Shown: positions 43,863 to 53,800 of the stretch, in pieces
Numbering within the stretch: position 1 is the first letter of the stretch
Layout: each line of letters begins with the position of its first letter
Assembly: GCA_037442025.1 (NCBI GenBank)
Contig: JBBIRB010000009.1
Coordinates: 1 to 64,000 of the forward strand
DNA: 64,000 nt
Direction of reading: 5' to 3'
From: UBA2287 sp037442025
GTDB lineage: Bacteria > Bacteroidota > Bacteroidia > Bacteroidales > Tenuifilaceae
Notes under the pieces: model-generated
Told to the model about the DNA's origin: nothing
Seen by the model: only the letters and a program-made list of their open reading frames with translations
Database searches by the model: none
Made by a program: the position numbers and the translations under genes

Positions 43863-44828
43863 ATGAAAATAAGCAAACTAACCAAAATCGGACTGTTTAC
43901 AATTGCAACCCTTGCCTTTGCAGTTTGGGGTGTTAATTTTTTAAAGGGCCGCGATTTGTTTACCAGTAGTAATGTGTACTTTACAATTTTCAATAGCGTC
44001 GATGGCCTAGTAAAAACCAATAAGGTGATGCTTAGCGGCTATAAGGTAGGCGTTGTAAAGGATATTCAGTTTGAAGAGGGACATACCGGAAGATTAATAG
44101 TCACTTTACTTATTGAGGGAGAGCATCGAATTCCCCATAATACCATTGCCAAACTGATTAGTACCGATTTTATGGGAGGAAAGGCCATTAAACTTGAAGT
44201 TTCGCGCAGCAATACCTTTTACGAGCCCAAAGACACTATTCCCTCGTCCATTGAAACTGGACTAATTGACCAGCTTGGGCACCAAATGGTACCCGTTAAG
44301 GAAAAAGCCGAGTCGTTAATGGATGAAATGGAGCGAACACTCGAAATAATTGGAAAAGTATTTAACGAACAGAATCGGGATAATTTGAATAACAGTTTTG
44401 TCTCCCTTCGCAATACTCTTGCTAACCTGGACAATACTACCCGCTCTCTTGACACAATGATGAATGCACAGTCGGGCTCGTTACGAAAGGTTATCAATAA
44501 TGTTAACTCCATTTCGCGGAACCTCCATAACAATAACGATAGGATTACTAATGTAATTCGAAACTTCTCATCTATAAGCGATTCGTTGGCTAAAGTGAAT
44601 TTTGCAACCACCATCATTCAGGCCGACTCAGCAATGCGAAACTTTAATGCAGTTTTGGATAAGATTAATAAGGGCGAGGGTTCCATGGGACAGCTTATTA
44701 ACAACGACTCGTTGTACCGAAATCTCGATAATGCCTCGAGAAATCTCGACCTGTTGCTTATCGATATGAAAGCTAACCCAAAACGGTATGTCAACTTCTC
44801 AGTATTCGATTTTGGGAAAAAAAGGTAA
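43863..44828 (+). CDS. MCE/MlaD-like lipid transport protein
   Basis: Membrane-anchored substrate-binding subunit of an MCE lipid transporter, like MlaD, which moves phospholipids between membranes. One N-terminal helix (about 7-27) precedes the MCE domain with VYFTIFNSVDGLVKTNKVML and GYKVGVVKDIQFEE. The C-terminal part (residues about 150-310) is a long helical region with coiled-coil periodicity. No MlaE/MlaF permease or ATPase is nearby, so they must be encoded elsewhere. The ATG at 43863 follows the amidase stop by 12 bases. Confidence 0.88.
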   Translation: MKISKLTKIGLFTIATLAFAVWGVNFLKGRDLFTSSNVYFTIFNSVDGLVKTNKVMLSGYKVGVVKDIQFEEGHTGRLIVTLLIEGEHRIPHNTIAKLISTDFMGGKAIKLEVSRSNTFYEPKDTIPSSIETGLIDQLGHQMVPVKEKAESLMDEMERTLEIIGKVFNEQNRDNLNNSFVSLRNTLANLDNTTRSLDTMMNAQSGSLRKVINNVNSISRNLHNNNDRITNVIRNFSSISDSLAKVNFATTIIQADSAMRNFNAVLDKINKGEGSMGQLINNDSLYRNLDNASRNLDLLLIDMKANPKRYVNFSVFDFGKKR

Positions 44829-45185
44829 CCCTAATCTTATTTCTTACCTTGCAATCACTTAACTTCCTCATTGATAGCATTATGTACTTATCTTGCTGCT
44901 AATCAGTTTGCTTACTAACATCTGTTATTAACCTTTTATTAGCTTTTGCTTAAAGTGTATTTCACAAAGGTTTAAGGGTCAATTTTTTATAGTTATCAAC
45001 AACTTAAAGTATTGATATGCAGTTAAATAAAAATTTTTTCAGCATATCGAAAAATTATTGGGGTGATAGTTAATTCGTTAAATAAAAAGTGACATATTCT
45101 ACCCCCAACATCCTTTTTTTTTCAATTCTTTTTATTGAATTTTGTTGATGATAAAAAAAGTTTGAAAAAAGTAATCAATTGTAGC
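44829..45185. other. AT-rich intergenic region upstream of dnaA; possible replication origin
   Basis: Between the MCE gene and dnaA lie 357 bases with no gene. The DNA is AT-rich, has runs of T/A, and includes TTATCAACA at 44993-45001 and TATTTCACA at 44958-44966, each one change from the DnaA-box consensus TTWTNCACA. Position beside dnaA and AT-richness fit oriC, but no box cluster is seen and in Bacteroidota the origin is not always here. GC-skew over the genome would decide. Confidence 0.22.
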
Positions 45186-46570
45186 ATGTACAAAGATTTC
45201 CAAGATGTTTGGGATAATTGTTTAAATGTCATCAAGGATAATCTATCCCCCATTAGTTTCAAAACCTGGTTCGAGCCAATTGTCCCCCTAAGGCTCGATA
45301 ATAATGTACTTACCATTCAGGTTCCGAGCCCATTCTTTTACGAGTATCTCGAGGAGCAGTACATCGATTTGCTTCGCAAAACTATTCGAAAGGAGCTTGG
45401 ACCTAATGCCAAGTTAGAGTATAACGTGGTTATGGAAACCAACGGGATTGACAATTCTAAGCCCACAACCGTGTTGTTGCCAACACAAAACAAAACCGAA
45501 CTAAGAAATAAGCCGGTTAGCGTAACTTCTAATCAGGAGGATTACAAAATAAAAAATCCATTTGTAATTCCCGGTATTAAAAAGTTACATGTCGACCCAC
45601 AACTTAACCCCGACTACACATTTAACAATTTTGTTGAGGGGGAGTGCAATCGCTTAGCCCGATCGGCTGGTATTGCAGTTGCTAATGCCCCTGGTAAAAC
45701 TGCTTTTAATCCTTTATTCATTTATGGTGGATCGGGCCTTGGTAAAACGCATTTAGGGCAGGCAATTGGGATTGAGGTTAAAAATAAGCAGCCCGAAAAA
45801 ACCGTTCTGTATGTTAATGCTGCTAAGTTCCAAACTCAATTCGTTGAGGCAATTCGAAATAACAACAAGAACGACTTTGTTCATTTTTACCAAATGATTG
45901 ATGTTCTGATTATTGACGACGTTCATGAATTTGCCGGTAAAGAGCGAACCCAAGATATTTTCTTCCACATATTCAATCATCTTCACCAATCGGGAAAGCA
46001 AATCATTCTTACGTCCGACAAGGCTCCAGTTGATCTTATTGGTTTGGAGCAGAGGTTACTTTCACGATTCAAATGGGGCTTATCGGCCGATTTGCAGTCG
46101 CCCGATTTTGAAACCCGAGTTGCTATACTTAACAAAAAAGTTTACAATAACGGTATTCAAATTCCAGAGGAGGTAATAGACTTTATTGCATCAACCATTA
46201 CCAACAATATTCGTGAACTGGAGGGAGCTCTTATTTCCCTTTTGGCACAGTCTACTCTCAATCGCAAGCAAATAACCATTGAACTTGCTTCGGAGGTTAT
46301 TGACAAACTGGTTAAAAACACCAAACGTGAGGTTTCGGTCGATTACATTCAAAAGGTAGTTTGCGAGTATTTTGGCCTTCCCGGCGATGTGCTGCACACC
46401 AAAACACGCAAGCGTGAAATTGTTCAAGCCCGACAAATTGCCATGTACTTTTCAAAGAGCATGACCAAGTCGTCGCTCTCAACCATTGGCAGCTTAATTG
46501 GCGGAAAGGATCATGCTACTGTACTGCACGCTTGTAAAACGGTAAATAATTTAATTGAAACCGACAAGCG
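45186..46570 (+). CDS. dnaA: Chromosomal replication initiator protein DnaA, C-terminus cut by assembly gap
   Basis: AAA+ initiator that binds DnaA boxes and melts the origin. The ATG at 45186 (MYKDFQDVWDNCLNVIKDNL) begins the standard domain I; an upstream in-frame start is less likely. Domain III has Walker A FIYGGSGLGKTHLGQAI and Walker B VLIIDDVHEFAGKERTQ. Domain IV carries the DNA-binding SLIGGKDHATVLHACKTV. The sequence then runs into 100 Ns at 46571, so about the last ten residues are unseen; the rest is intact. Confidence 0.95.
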
Positions 46571-46670
46571 NNNNNNNNNNNNNNNNNNNNNNNNNNNNNN
46601 NNNNNNNNNNNNNNNNNNNNNNNNNNNNNNNNNNNNNNNNNNNNNNNNNNNNNNNNNNNNNNNNNNNNNN
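46571..46670. other. Assembly gap (100 Ns)
   Basis: Exactly 100 unknown bases, a conventional scaffold gap of unspecified length. It truncates dnaA on the left and falls at the end of the YgjV-like gene on the right, whose next codon reads TA followed by N, so it could be a stop (TAA/TAG) or Tyr. Confidence 0.97.
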
Positions 46671-47287
46671 TAATAATTTTCTCCGTTTATTACTTCGGGT
46701 GTAAAACCCAGTTTAATAAGGTATTTCAAATGCTCGGAGCTGAAGTTCTTACATACCAATTTTGAAAAACCACGGTTTTTGAAGAAAGAAGTATCTTCTA
46801 CATAAATGTATTTGCCGGGTTTTAAATCGCGGTATTCGGGTATGGCATAATCCATTAGAACCTCGCAAATACCACCACCTAGGTCTTTACCAACGAAAAC
46901 CGAAGCTACAGCCATATTTCGAAGAACGGCAAAATTAACCTGAGCATTTTCGGGCACTTGATTAAAACTTGGGAAGTACTTTTGAATTTCAGTTTTATAA
47001 AAATCGACAAATGCAATGAGGTATGGGCTAGGAAGCGATAGCGCTAGTACCCTAAAGTACTCCTTTCGATGATATATACGGTATAGGTAGTATATGTTAA
47101 CCATAGCAATGAACCCATTTAGAACACCAACGGGTAGCGCACCAATTAAGAACCCATATACCGAAAATAGAGTTGATCCAACCAAATTATAGATTCTTAA
47201 TTTAACAATGGTACCCATTACCAGCGAAATTGCAACTACTACTGAGGCTATGTAGCCAAACCATTCCAAAAGACTTATTCCCATCAT
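46671..47287 (-). CDS. YgjV-like membrane protein, C-terminus at the gap
   Basis: Visible residues (about 206) begin MMGISLLEWFGYIASVVVA and show five or so helices in the first half, matching the YgjV/Imp-YgjV family (SVYGFLIGALPVGVLNGFIA). The second half (VPENAQVNFAVLRNMAVASV) is a soluble extension resembling an acyltransferase-like fold seen in Bacteroidota homologues. The frame reaches the N gap after INGENY and may end right there. Two adjacent ATGs at 47282-47287 are both possible starts. It is convergent with dnaA; function unknown. Confidence 0.65.
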
Positions 47288-47358
47288 TTTTTAAAAATTT
47301 AAGGTGCAAAAATAGAAAAATTGGTTATTACAGCGAATTCAAGTGGTTAACATTTGAA

Positions 47359-48129
47359 TTATTTAACCATTTTCTTTCGAAACTTAGGGTAAAGTTCCTC
47401 CTTAACCCATTTAAAATCGGGTGCAACTAAGAGGATTTGCCGGTATGTAGCATCTGCAAGGGCATTGGAATTCGATTTTTCGTATGCTAGGGCCAGCTGA
47501 GTAAGGGCATTCAAGTGCTGCCATGAGCATGTAGCTGAAGGAGTCCCATTTTTTTCAAAGATTTCAATGGCCCTTTTATAGTACTTAACCGCTTCTTTGG
47601 GATTGCCCCCAAACATGGTGGGTGCATAGTGCAACGAATTGCCCTTTTCAATATTGGCTTGGAACGATTGGGGGTTATTGGCTAGAGCATCGTTAACCAG
47701 CGCCATGCTCCTTGGACCTATGAAAGGTGCCTTAAAGGGATTCAGAGCGATACTATATGCCATTAGTGAAGCTTTAATGGCTATAACATCGGCTAAGGTG
47801 GGTTGTTTGGTTAAGAGTATTTCAACGTTTTTTTCTGCCTTCGAAATGTATAGTTTGGCATCGCTACTTTTGTTAGCTCCTATTAGATAACCTATATAAC
47901 CATATTGTGTTTGTGTCAGAAGCAATAAAGTTTCTGTTTTTTTATTTAGTTTGAATTGCTTTTCCAGTTCGTCCATTACCCTTACCCAATCGTCCATTTT
48001 CCCAAGTTTGTAACCCTCGTAAAGTCTGCAAGGTATTGATTGCGTATGGTCTGGGTTTGCAGCGCAGGAAGAAAGCAGGATAGATACTGTTAGCAGGTTG
48101 AATATTATAATTTTAAGGGTAGTTCTCAT
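47359..48129 (-). CDS. TPR-type lipoprotein
   Basis: A 256-residue exported protein, probably lipidated: the signal runs to the lipobox LLSSC near residue 22. I take the ATG at 48129; a TTG at 48156 would place the start inside a terminator hairpin. The rest is helical with tetratricopeptide-like periodicity, best seen in GNPKEAVKYYKRAIEIFEKN and LTQLALAYEKSNSNALADAT. The family is not named confidently. It resembles periplasmic TPR proteins associated with TRAP-like or outer-membrane systems. Confidence 0.65.
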   Translation of the reverse strand: MRTTLKIIIFNLLTVSILLSSCAANPDHTQSIPCRLYEGYKLGKMDDWVRVMDELEKQFKLNKKTETLLLLTQTQYGYIGYLIGANKSSDAKLYISKAEKNVEILLTKQPTLADVIAIKASLMAYSIALNPFKAPFIGPRSMALVNDALANNPQSFQANIEKGNSLHYAPTMFGGNPKEAVKYYKRAIEIFEKNGTPSATCSWQHLNALTQLALAYEKSNSNALADATYRQILLVAPDFKWVKEELYPKFRKKMVK

Positions 48130-48154
48130 AATATTTTGTTTGCTCGAATATAAC

Positions 48155-48184
48155 AAAAAAAGCGGCCCTTTGTTTGGGTCCGCT
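48155..48184 (-). terminator. Terminator of the OsmC gene
   Basis: On the minus strand, AGCGG-A-CCC pairs with GGG-CCGCT around a seven-base loop with one bulged base, followed by seven Ts. It lies just past the OsmC stop at 48205. Confidence 0.75.
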
Positions 48185-48204
48185 CTTAAACGCTGTTACA
48201 GAAA

Positions 48205-48594
48205 TTAAGAGGTAAACACTCGAATGGATGGGGGAGTATGCAGATGCTTTTTTACAGCGCACTGATCTGCAACCTTTATTAGGGCTTCTTTGTACTTTTC
48301 TGGAAAATCCGCTGGGAGTTTTACTTCCAGTTCAATATTTTCAATCAGGTGATTCATTTGATTGAAAGAATGACGTTGAATAATAGTAATTCCTTCGGAA
48401 TTAATCCCTCGCTGATCGCAAAACGATTTCACATAAATACCTGCGCAAGTACCTATTGATGCTAAAAACAGCGAAAAGGGTGAGGGGCCTTGATTGTTAC
48501 CACCTACCTGTATAGGCTGATCGGTTAGAATTGTATGATCTCCAATGTGAGCAAGAATTTGTTTGTTGCCCTGAAATGTAACTTGAAATTCCAT
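48205..48594 (-). CDS. OsmC family organic hydroperoxide resistance-type protein
   Basis: A 129-residue OsmC/Ohr-family protein that probably reduces organic hydroperoxides through a thiol. The first cysteine is in FLASIGTCAGIYVKSFCDQRG (about residues 49 and 57). The second is in KVADQCAVKKHLH (about residue 111), which would be the resolving or peroxidatic pair of OsmC. The rest matches the alpha/beta OsmC fold. It lies downstream of the rubredoxin and SiaC genes on the same strand and ends in a terminator, so it may close a small stress operon. Confidence 0.85.
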   Translation of the reverse strand: MEFQVTFQGNKQILAHIGDHTILTDQPIQVGGNNQGPSPFSLFLASIGTCAGIYVKSFCDQRGINSEGITIIQRHSFNQMNHLIENIELEVKLPADFPEKYKEALIKVADQCAVKKHLHTPPSIRVFTS

Positions 48595-48676
48595 AGTTTA
48601 TGATTAGTTTATTTGAATTGAAATAAAATGCAAATATATAAACATATGTAGATATGTATATATGAATACGAAAAAA

Positions 48677-48832
48677 TTATTCTACTTCAATAAAATCGTC
48701 AGTAGAAACACCACAAACAGGGCATCGCCAAGTTGAGGGTAAGTCGTTGAATTCAGTTCCTGGTTCAATTTGTTGCGAGGGGTCTCCATTTTGGCAATCG
48801 TAAATGTAGCCGCAAACTTTACATCTATGCAT
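48677..48832 (-). CDS. Rubredoxin (51 residues)
   Basis: Small electron carrier with one iron held by four cysteines. The minus-strand frame from ATG 48832 to TAA at 48677 gives a 51-residue protein with the two motifs CKVCGYIY (residues 4-11) and CPVCGVSTDDF (residues 37-47), plus conserved GDP and PSTWRCP segments. It is a normal rubredoxin length. It could donate electrons to rubrerythrin or an oxygen-reducing flavoprotein. The SiaC gene ends six bases upstream and OsmC begins 82 bases downstream. Confidence 0.95.
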   Translation of the reverse strand: MHRCKVCGYIYDCQNGDPSQQIEPGTEFNDLPSTWRCPVCGVSTDDFIEVE

Positions 48833-48838
48833 GTTTAA

Positions 48839-49219
48839 TTAATTTAATTCAACTAAGTTAATAGGTATTTTAAAAAGGGATTTAAAGTCGTAACCAAGGT
48901 TTTTGATAATATCGTCATCATCCTCGTAAAACCAGTTTACAACTAGGCCATTACCATTAGAATAGGAATCCTCCAGCAACTTAAGTATTGAATAAAGGAA
49001 TCGATTCGAGCCACTATTTATGTATTCAATCTTAAAGTTGACTTCGGTAGTTGCTTCGGGCCTTGATACATAATTCTCAACCCAACCAAGAATAGGTTTG
49101 TAGAAAGCAATGGTATCTTCAGGTATTGACCTGCCTGAAATACTAATCATTCCAGGCTTGAAGTCAATTTCGGGAGTTTTAGAAGTGCCCTTAATATGAA
49201 TTCTATCGTAATGATTCAT
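48839..49219 (-). CDS. SiaC/DUF1987 family regulatory phosphoprotein
   Basis: A 126-residue protein of the SiaC family (DUF1987). In Pseudomonas, SiaC is phosphorylated by SiaB, dephosphorylated by the PP2C phosphatase SiaA, and activates a diguanylate cyclase. Landmarks are HIKGTSKTPEIDFKPG at the start, GMISISGRSIPEDTIAFYKP and NFKIEYINSGSNRFLYSIL. The serine/threonine phosphosite region (GTSKTP) is present. No siaB or siaD is beside it, but a PP2C-type protein lies at 60763-63231. Rubredoxin follows six bases downstream. Confidence 0.85.
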   Translation of the reverse strand: MNHYDRIHIKGTSKTPEIDFKPGMISISGRSIPEDTIAFYKPILGWVENYVSRPEATTEVNFKIEYINSGSNRFLYSILKLLEDSYSNGNGLVVNWFYEDDDDIIKNLGYDFKSLFKIPINLVELN

Positions 49220-49301
49220 AGTTATTGAGTAAAGAAATACAGGGTGTTGAACGTTTAAATATTGAAAAAGTTTCTATGAAATGATTTTGTGAACATCAAT
49301 T

Positions 49302-49320
49302 TTTCAACACCCTGTTGAAA
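49302..49320. repeat. Small hairpin past the C1 peptidase gene
   Basis: TTTCAACA, loop CCC, TGTTGAAA, a perfect eight-base stem. A 13-base copy of its sequence recurs inverted at 49239-49251, making a larger inverted repeat across the intergenic region. It may terminate the peptidase transcript on the minus strand, though no T-run follows. Confidence 0.5.
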
Positions 49321-49323
49321 TGT

Positions 49324-50523
49324 TTACAATCCAATTTTCTTTGCAATTGGTTTTGGAATAGCATTTTTATGAACCAGAATGGATAAGGTTTTGTACCTAA
49401 CAAAAGGCTCAGATGCATAGAAAAACCCTTTGTATTTATCGTTGGTGCCCCAACTATTTTTAACCTTATAGTACTTATTGCCGTTCTGATCCTGAGCAAT
49501 TCCAACTATTAGCATACCGTGATCGTCGGTTGTGGTGTAGTTATCGAAAGCAACTTGTCTAATTTCTTGAGTTATTACCTTTTCTTTGCCAGGTTTATCA
49601 AATTTGTAAAGCATCTCATCTTTTTCTTTTTGCGTAAGTTCGGTCCACTTGGCTTTCTCCGAATCGTTCATTTCTACCAAATTAACCTCGGGTACAACTG
49701 CTATACCATGCTTGTATGCAAACCCTTTTTCGCTCACATCGCTTGCCCAGGCAACTGAGTAACCATTGTTTATAGCGTTGTCGAAAATCTGCATGAACTC
49801 ATCGAGGGGTACGTTGTACATATCGCCAAATGCCCAGTTGTCGGGAACCTCAAGAATGAATTTTTTGTAAAAGGGATGATGAGTGAATGAAGTAACATAC
49901 ACGTAATCATCGAGATTTATGCCAAGAAAGTTGAAAAAGGTTTGGGGTGTGTAACTTTTATCCTGATGTGTAAAGTTTTGAGGTGCAGGACCCATATAAG
50001 CATCGAGTATGCCATTAAAACCTTTAAACCATGAAGTAGAAAGTTTTCGGTTTGAATTTTTTCTAACAGCATCAACATATGCCCGGGTTACAGCATCGAA
50101 TTCACCATGTACATGGATGTCTTCACCATAATTTAACCCTGTATACGCCTGTTCAGGAACAATACCGTATTTTCTTATGGCTTCAACCACATCGTAAAAG
50201 GAGCCTCCGCCGGCAAAGTTCAAATTGCCGTGGAAACGAACATATTTCAATGCCTTTTCGGCATATGCATTTCGAACAATAAACATTTCTGAAAGGTCGA
50301 ACTCAGGTTTTCCCATTCTCAATAGTTCAGACTCAAAAAAAGCCAGACCGGAAAAACTCCAGCATGTACTCGACCTGCTTTGGTTCTTAACCGGGGTGTA
50401 TTTAACCTCTTTTAAGTCGGTGAATTTATAACCAACTATACTGTCGGTTTGGGAAAAAACATTTATGGCTTGTGCAATGAGTATTGCGAGTACAATAGCA
50501 GGGTATGTTATTTTCATTTTCAA
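49324..50523 (-). CDS. Exported C1 family papain-like peptidase (aminopeptidase C/bleomycin hydrolase-like)
   Basis: Cysteine peptidase with a signal peptide (residues 1-24). The catalytic Cys is residue 54 in NQSRSSTCWSFSG. The His is in TTDDHGMLIVGIAQD and the Asn in YKVKNSWGTND, completing the papain/bleomycin hydrolase triad. Length is 399 residues, close to PepC-type enzymes, but export is unlike the cytoplasmic bleomycin hydrolases and suggests peptide scavenging in the periplasm or outside. It is a single gene between SiaC and the intergenic region before the M6 protease. Confidence 0.9.
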   Translation of the reverse strand: MKMKITYPAIVLAILIAQAINVFSQTDSIVGYKFTDLKEVKYTPVKNQSRSSTCWSFSGLAFFESELLRMGKPEFDLSEMFIVRNAYAEKALKYVRFHGNLNFAGGGSFYDVVEAIRKYGIVPEQAYTGLNYGEDIHVHGEFDAVTRAYVDAVRKNSNRKLSTSWFKGFNGILDAYMGPAPQNFTHQDKSYTPQTFFNFLGINLDDYVYVTSFTHHPFYKKFILEVPDNWAFGDMYNVPLDEFMQIFDNAINNGYSVAWASDVSEKGFAYKHGIAVVPEVNLVEMNDSEKAKWTELTQKEKDEMLYKFDKPGKEKVITQEIRQVAFDNYTTTDDHGMLIVGIAQDQNGNKYYKVKNSWGTNDKYKGFFYASEPFVRYKTLSILVHKNAIPKPIAKKIGL

Positions 50524-50825
50524 ATTGTTTAGGTTAGAATTATATGAAATTTTGATTTAGAGCATTTTTTGTTCCTTTAGTTTAAAAAGAAAATATAGGG
50601 AAATTCTATTTATTACTGCAAATTTAAAAAACATAACAATTGTTTAAATAGTTAAATAAATGTTATACAGGTTGATAAAGGAATAATGATTCTAAATAAC
50701 ATTCAATTTACAAAAAAATAAAATAATGAATTGACACGATTTATCTATACTCATAATTTGCGCTATGAAAAATAACCCTATAACCAAACCAAACCAAACC
50801 AAACCAAACCAAACAACCAAAGCCT
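50524..50825. other. Intergenic region before the M6 protease with promoter-like signals and a pentanucleotide tract
   Basis: About 300 AT-rich bases without a gene. TTG at 50731-50733 is followed after 20 bases by TAATTTG at 50754-50760, one base short of the -7 consensus. The start of transcription would then be near 50767, placing the repeat at 50782-50814 inside the leader. Confidence 0.5.
50782..50814 (+). repeat. AAACC pentanucleotide tandem repeat in the M6 protease leader
   Basis: Five exact AAACC units (50786-50810) flanked by partial units (AACC before, AAAC after), 12 bases before the protease ATG. A simple repeat of this kind can change length by slippage and could alter translation or transcription of the downstream gene. 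Confidence 0.9.
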
Positions 50826-53800
50826 ATGAAAAAATTTTTAAGTCTTATTGCTTTATCAGTACTTTTTACTGTTATGGCAATAACAAGCCTTAAGGCAGCA
50901 CCTGCGTACCCTTTTCCCATTGAGTATAAGCAACCCAATGGAGAGATTATTACAATTCTGATGAAAGGTGACGAAAAGGTAAAATGGGCACAAACCCCTG
51001 ATGGTTATACCATTCTATCGAAAAACGATGGATTCTACGAGTATGCCATGAAAGATAGCAATGGAGACCTTATTCATTCAGGAGTTGTTGTAAGTTCTCA
51101 GGGCAAGAGGAGCACTTCAGAGAATGATTTTTTGAATAAGATTGAAAAGGGGCTTTTTTATAGCAAAAGCCAGTTGAATGTAATTGATCAAATTTGGGAA
51201 ATTAAGGATAAAAGTGCTAAAGCTTTTCCAACAACCGGAAATCGTAAGCTGGTATGTATCCTGATTGGTTTTACGGATAAAGCCTTCACCAAAACTCAAG
51301 CTGAATTTAACAATTTATTTAATCAAGTGGGTTACACAACTGGTGGTGCAACCGGAAGCGTAAAAGACTTTTATACTGAAAATTCGTGGGGCCAATTCAA
51401 CCTTACGGTTGATGTATTTGGACCCTACACCGCAAGTCAAAACATGGCTTATTACGGGGCCAACGATGCTAGCGGGAACGATGTTCGCCCTCGCGAGCTG
51501 GTTACCGAAGCCATTAACCTAGCCGACCCAACTGCTAACTTTGCAAACTACGATAACGACGGGGATGGATCTGTAGATGGGGTGTATATTGTATATGCAG
51601 GATATGGCGAAGAAGCTGGTGGCGGTGCCAATTGCATTTGGGCTCATGCTTGGAATATTACAACTATTACCCGCGATGGTAAAACCCTTTCGAAATACTC
51701 GTGCTCAGCTGAACTTAGGGGTAGTTCGGGTACAACAATAACTGCCATTGGCGTTATTTGCCATGAATTTGGCCATGTGTTAGGCGCACCCGACTATTAC
51801 GATACAAACTACTCAACAGGAGGACAGTATTCGGGAACGAGTACCTGGGATATGATGGCAAGCGGCTCGTGGAACAACAATGGTGTTACGCCTGCGCACC
51901 ACAACGCCTTTACAAAAATTTATTTTTACAACTGGGCAACTGCAACAACGTTAACTAACGCCCAAGCGGTTACTGTTTCAAATGCTGTTGAGAATAAAAG
52001 TTTTTACCGTATTAATACTGCAACTTCGGGCGAATATTACCTAATCGAAAATCGCGAAAAGCATATGTTCGATGCTTATATTCCTGGAAGCGGACTTATA
52101 ATTTACCATGTTCACAGCGGCGTAATGACTTCGGCAAGCAGCAACACCATTAATGCTACACACCAGCAGCGCATGTACCCTGTGGCGCAAAATGCAACGG
52201 TTGGCAAGCCAACCAGTACAGCATCGACCTATGGAACTGTTGATGCTGCTTCGTGCGCATGGACTGGTGCTACTGGAACCAAAACCGAGTTTTCCGATAC
52301 TTCAATCCCGAATATGAAATCGTGGGCTGGAGCAAATACTGGGATGCCAATTACCAACATATCGCGCAACGCTACAACTAAAGTTGTTACTTTCGACTTT
52401 ATGGGCGGTGGATCAACAATAGTTGTTCCAACCGTTTCAACTACTGCAGCATCGAGCATCACAACAAACTCTGCTGTTAGCGGTGGAAACGTAACTGCCG
52501 ATGGAGGCGCAACGGTTACGGCACGAGGCGTTTGCTATAGCACATCGCAGAACCCAACAACCGCCAATGCTACGGTTGCCAGCGGTTCGGGAACCGGTTC
52601 ATTTACAGCCAATATTACAGGGCTCGCTGCAAATACCACCTATTATGTTAGGGCGTATGCAACCAACTCTGCTGGTACTGCCTACGGTAGCCAAATCAGT
52701 TTTACAACCCTTGCAAACCCTACTTCGCTAACATTGCCTGTTACTGAAAACTTCAATGCTTCAACTTTACCTTCGGGTTGGGCTACTCAAAATGTTGGCA
52801 CTGGCATTACCGAACGTTGGAGTATTTCGAATTCAGCTAATGCCGGGGGTTCTGCATTCGAGGCTAGATGTACCTACCAAAACCTGAATCCTGGTACCAC
52901 CCGCTTAATTACACCCGCCGTAAATACTGTTGGAGTAAGTCAGGTTACCTTCTCGTTCCGCCACATGCTCGATGCTTTTGGTACCGGTGTTACACTAAGG
53001 GTTCAAACCTCGAACGATAAGTCGACGTGGACCAACACCTCGTGGTCTGTAGCAACAACAAGCACCAATATTGCTGCTGCTGTGGTTAATGTAACGGTAA
53101 CTACTAATTTAAATTCTGCAAATACCTTCTTTGCACTTGTTGCCGATGGCAATTTATATCAAATTGATTACTGGTATGTCGACAATATTTCAATAACTGC
53201 CATTACACCTACGCCTCCAACTGTTACTACCACTTCTGTTTCGAGCATTACTGCAAACTCAGCTGTGAGCGGTGGCAACGTTACCTCTGAGGGAAGCGCC
53301 ACTGTTACAGAACGTGGTATTTGCTATAGCACTTCACAGAACCCAACAACAGCCAATACTAAAGTTGTTAGCGGTTCGGGTACAGGCTCATTTACAGCTA
53401 ATATGACTGGGCTAACAGCAAATACAACCTATTATGTTAGGGCTTATGCAATTAATTCAGCTGGTACTTCGTACGGTTCGCAGGTTAGTTTCACAACCCT
53501 AACAGCTTCAGGGGGCTTACCTTTACCCGTGTCGCAAACATTTAGTGCATCTACCATGCCTACGGATTGGACAACCCAAAATGTTGGCACTGGCATTACC
53601 GAACGTTGGAGTATTTCGAATTCAGCTAATGCAGGGGGTTCTGCATTCGAGGCTAGATGTACCTACCAAAACGTAAATCCTGGTACAACTCGCTTAATTA
53701 CACCCGCTGTAAATACTGTTGGAGTAAGTCAGGTTACCTTCTCATTCCGCCACATGCTCGATGCTTACGGAACTGGTGTAACTTTAAGGGTTCAAACATC

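Noticed and set aside
44829..45185. Firm call of oriC
   Set aside because: Only two near-match DnaA boxes and AT-richness; no cluster of boxes, so kept as a low-confidence note.
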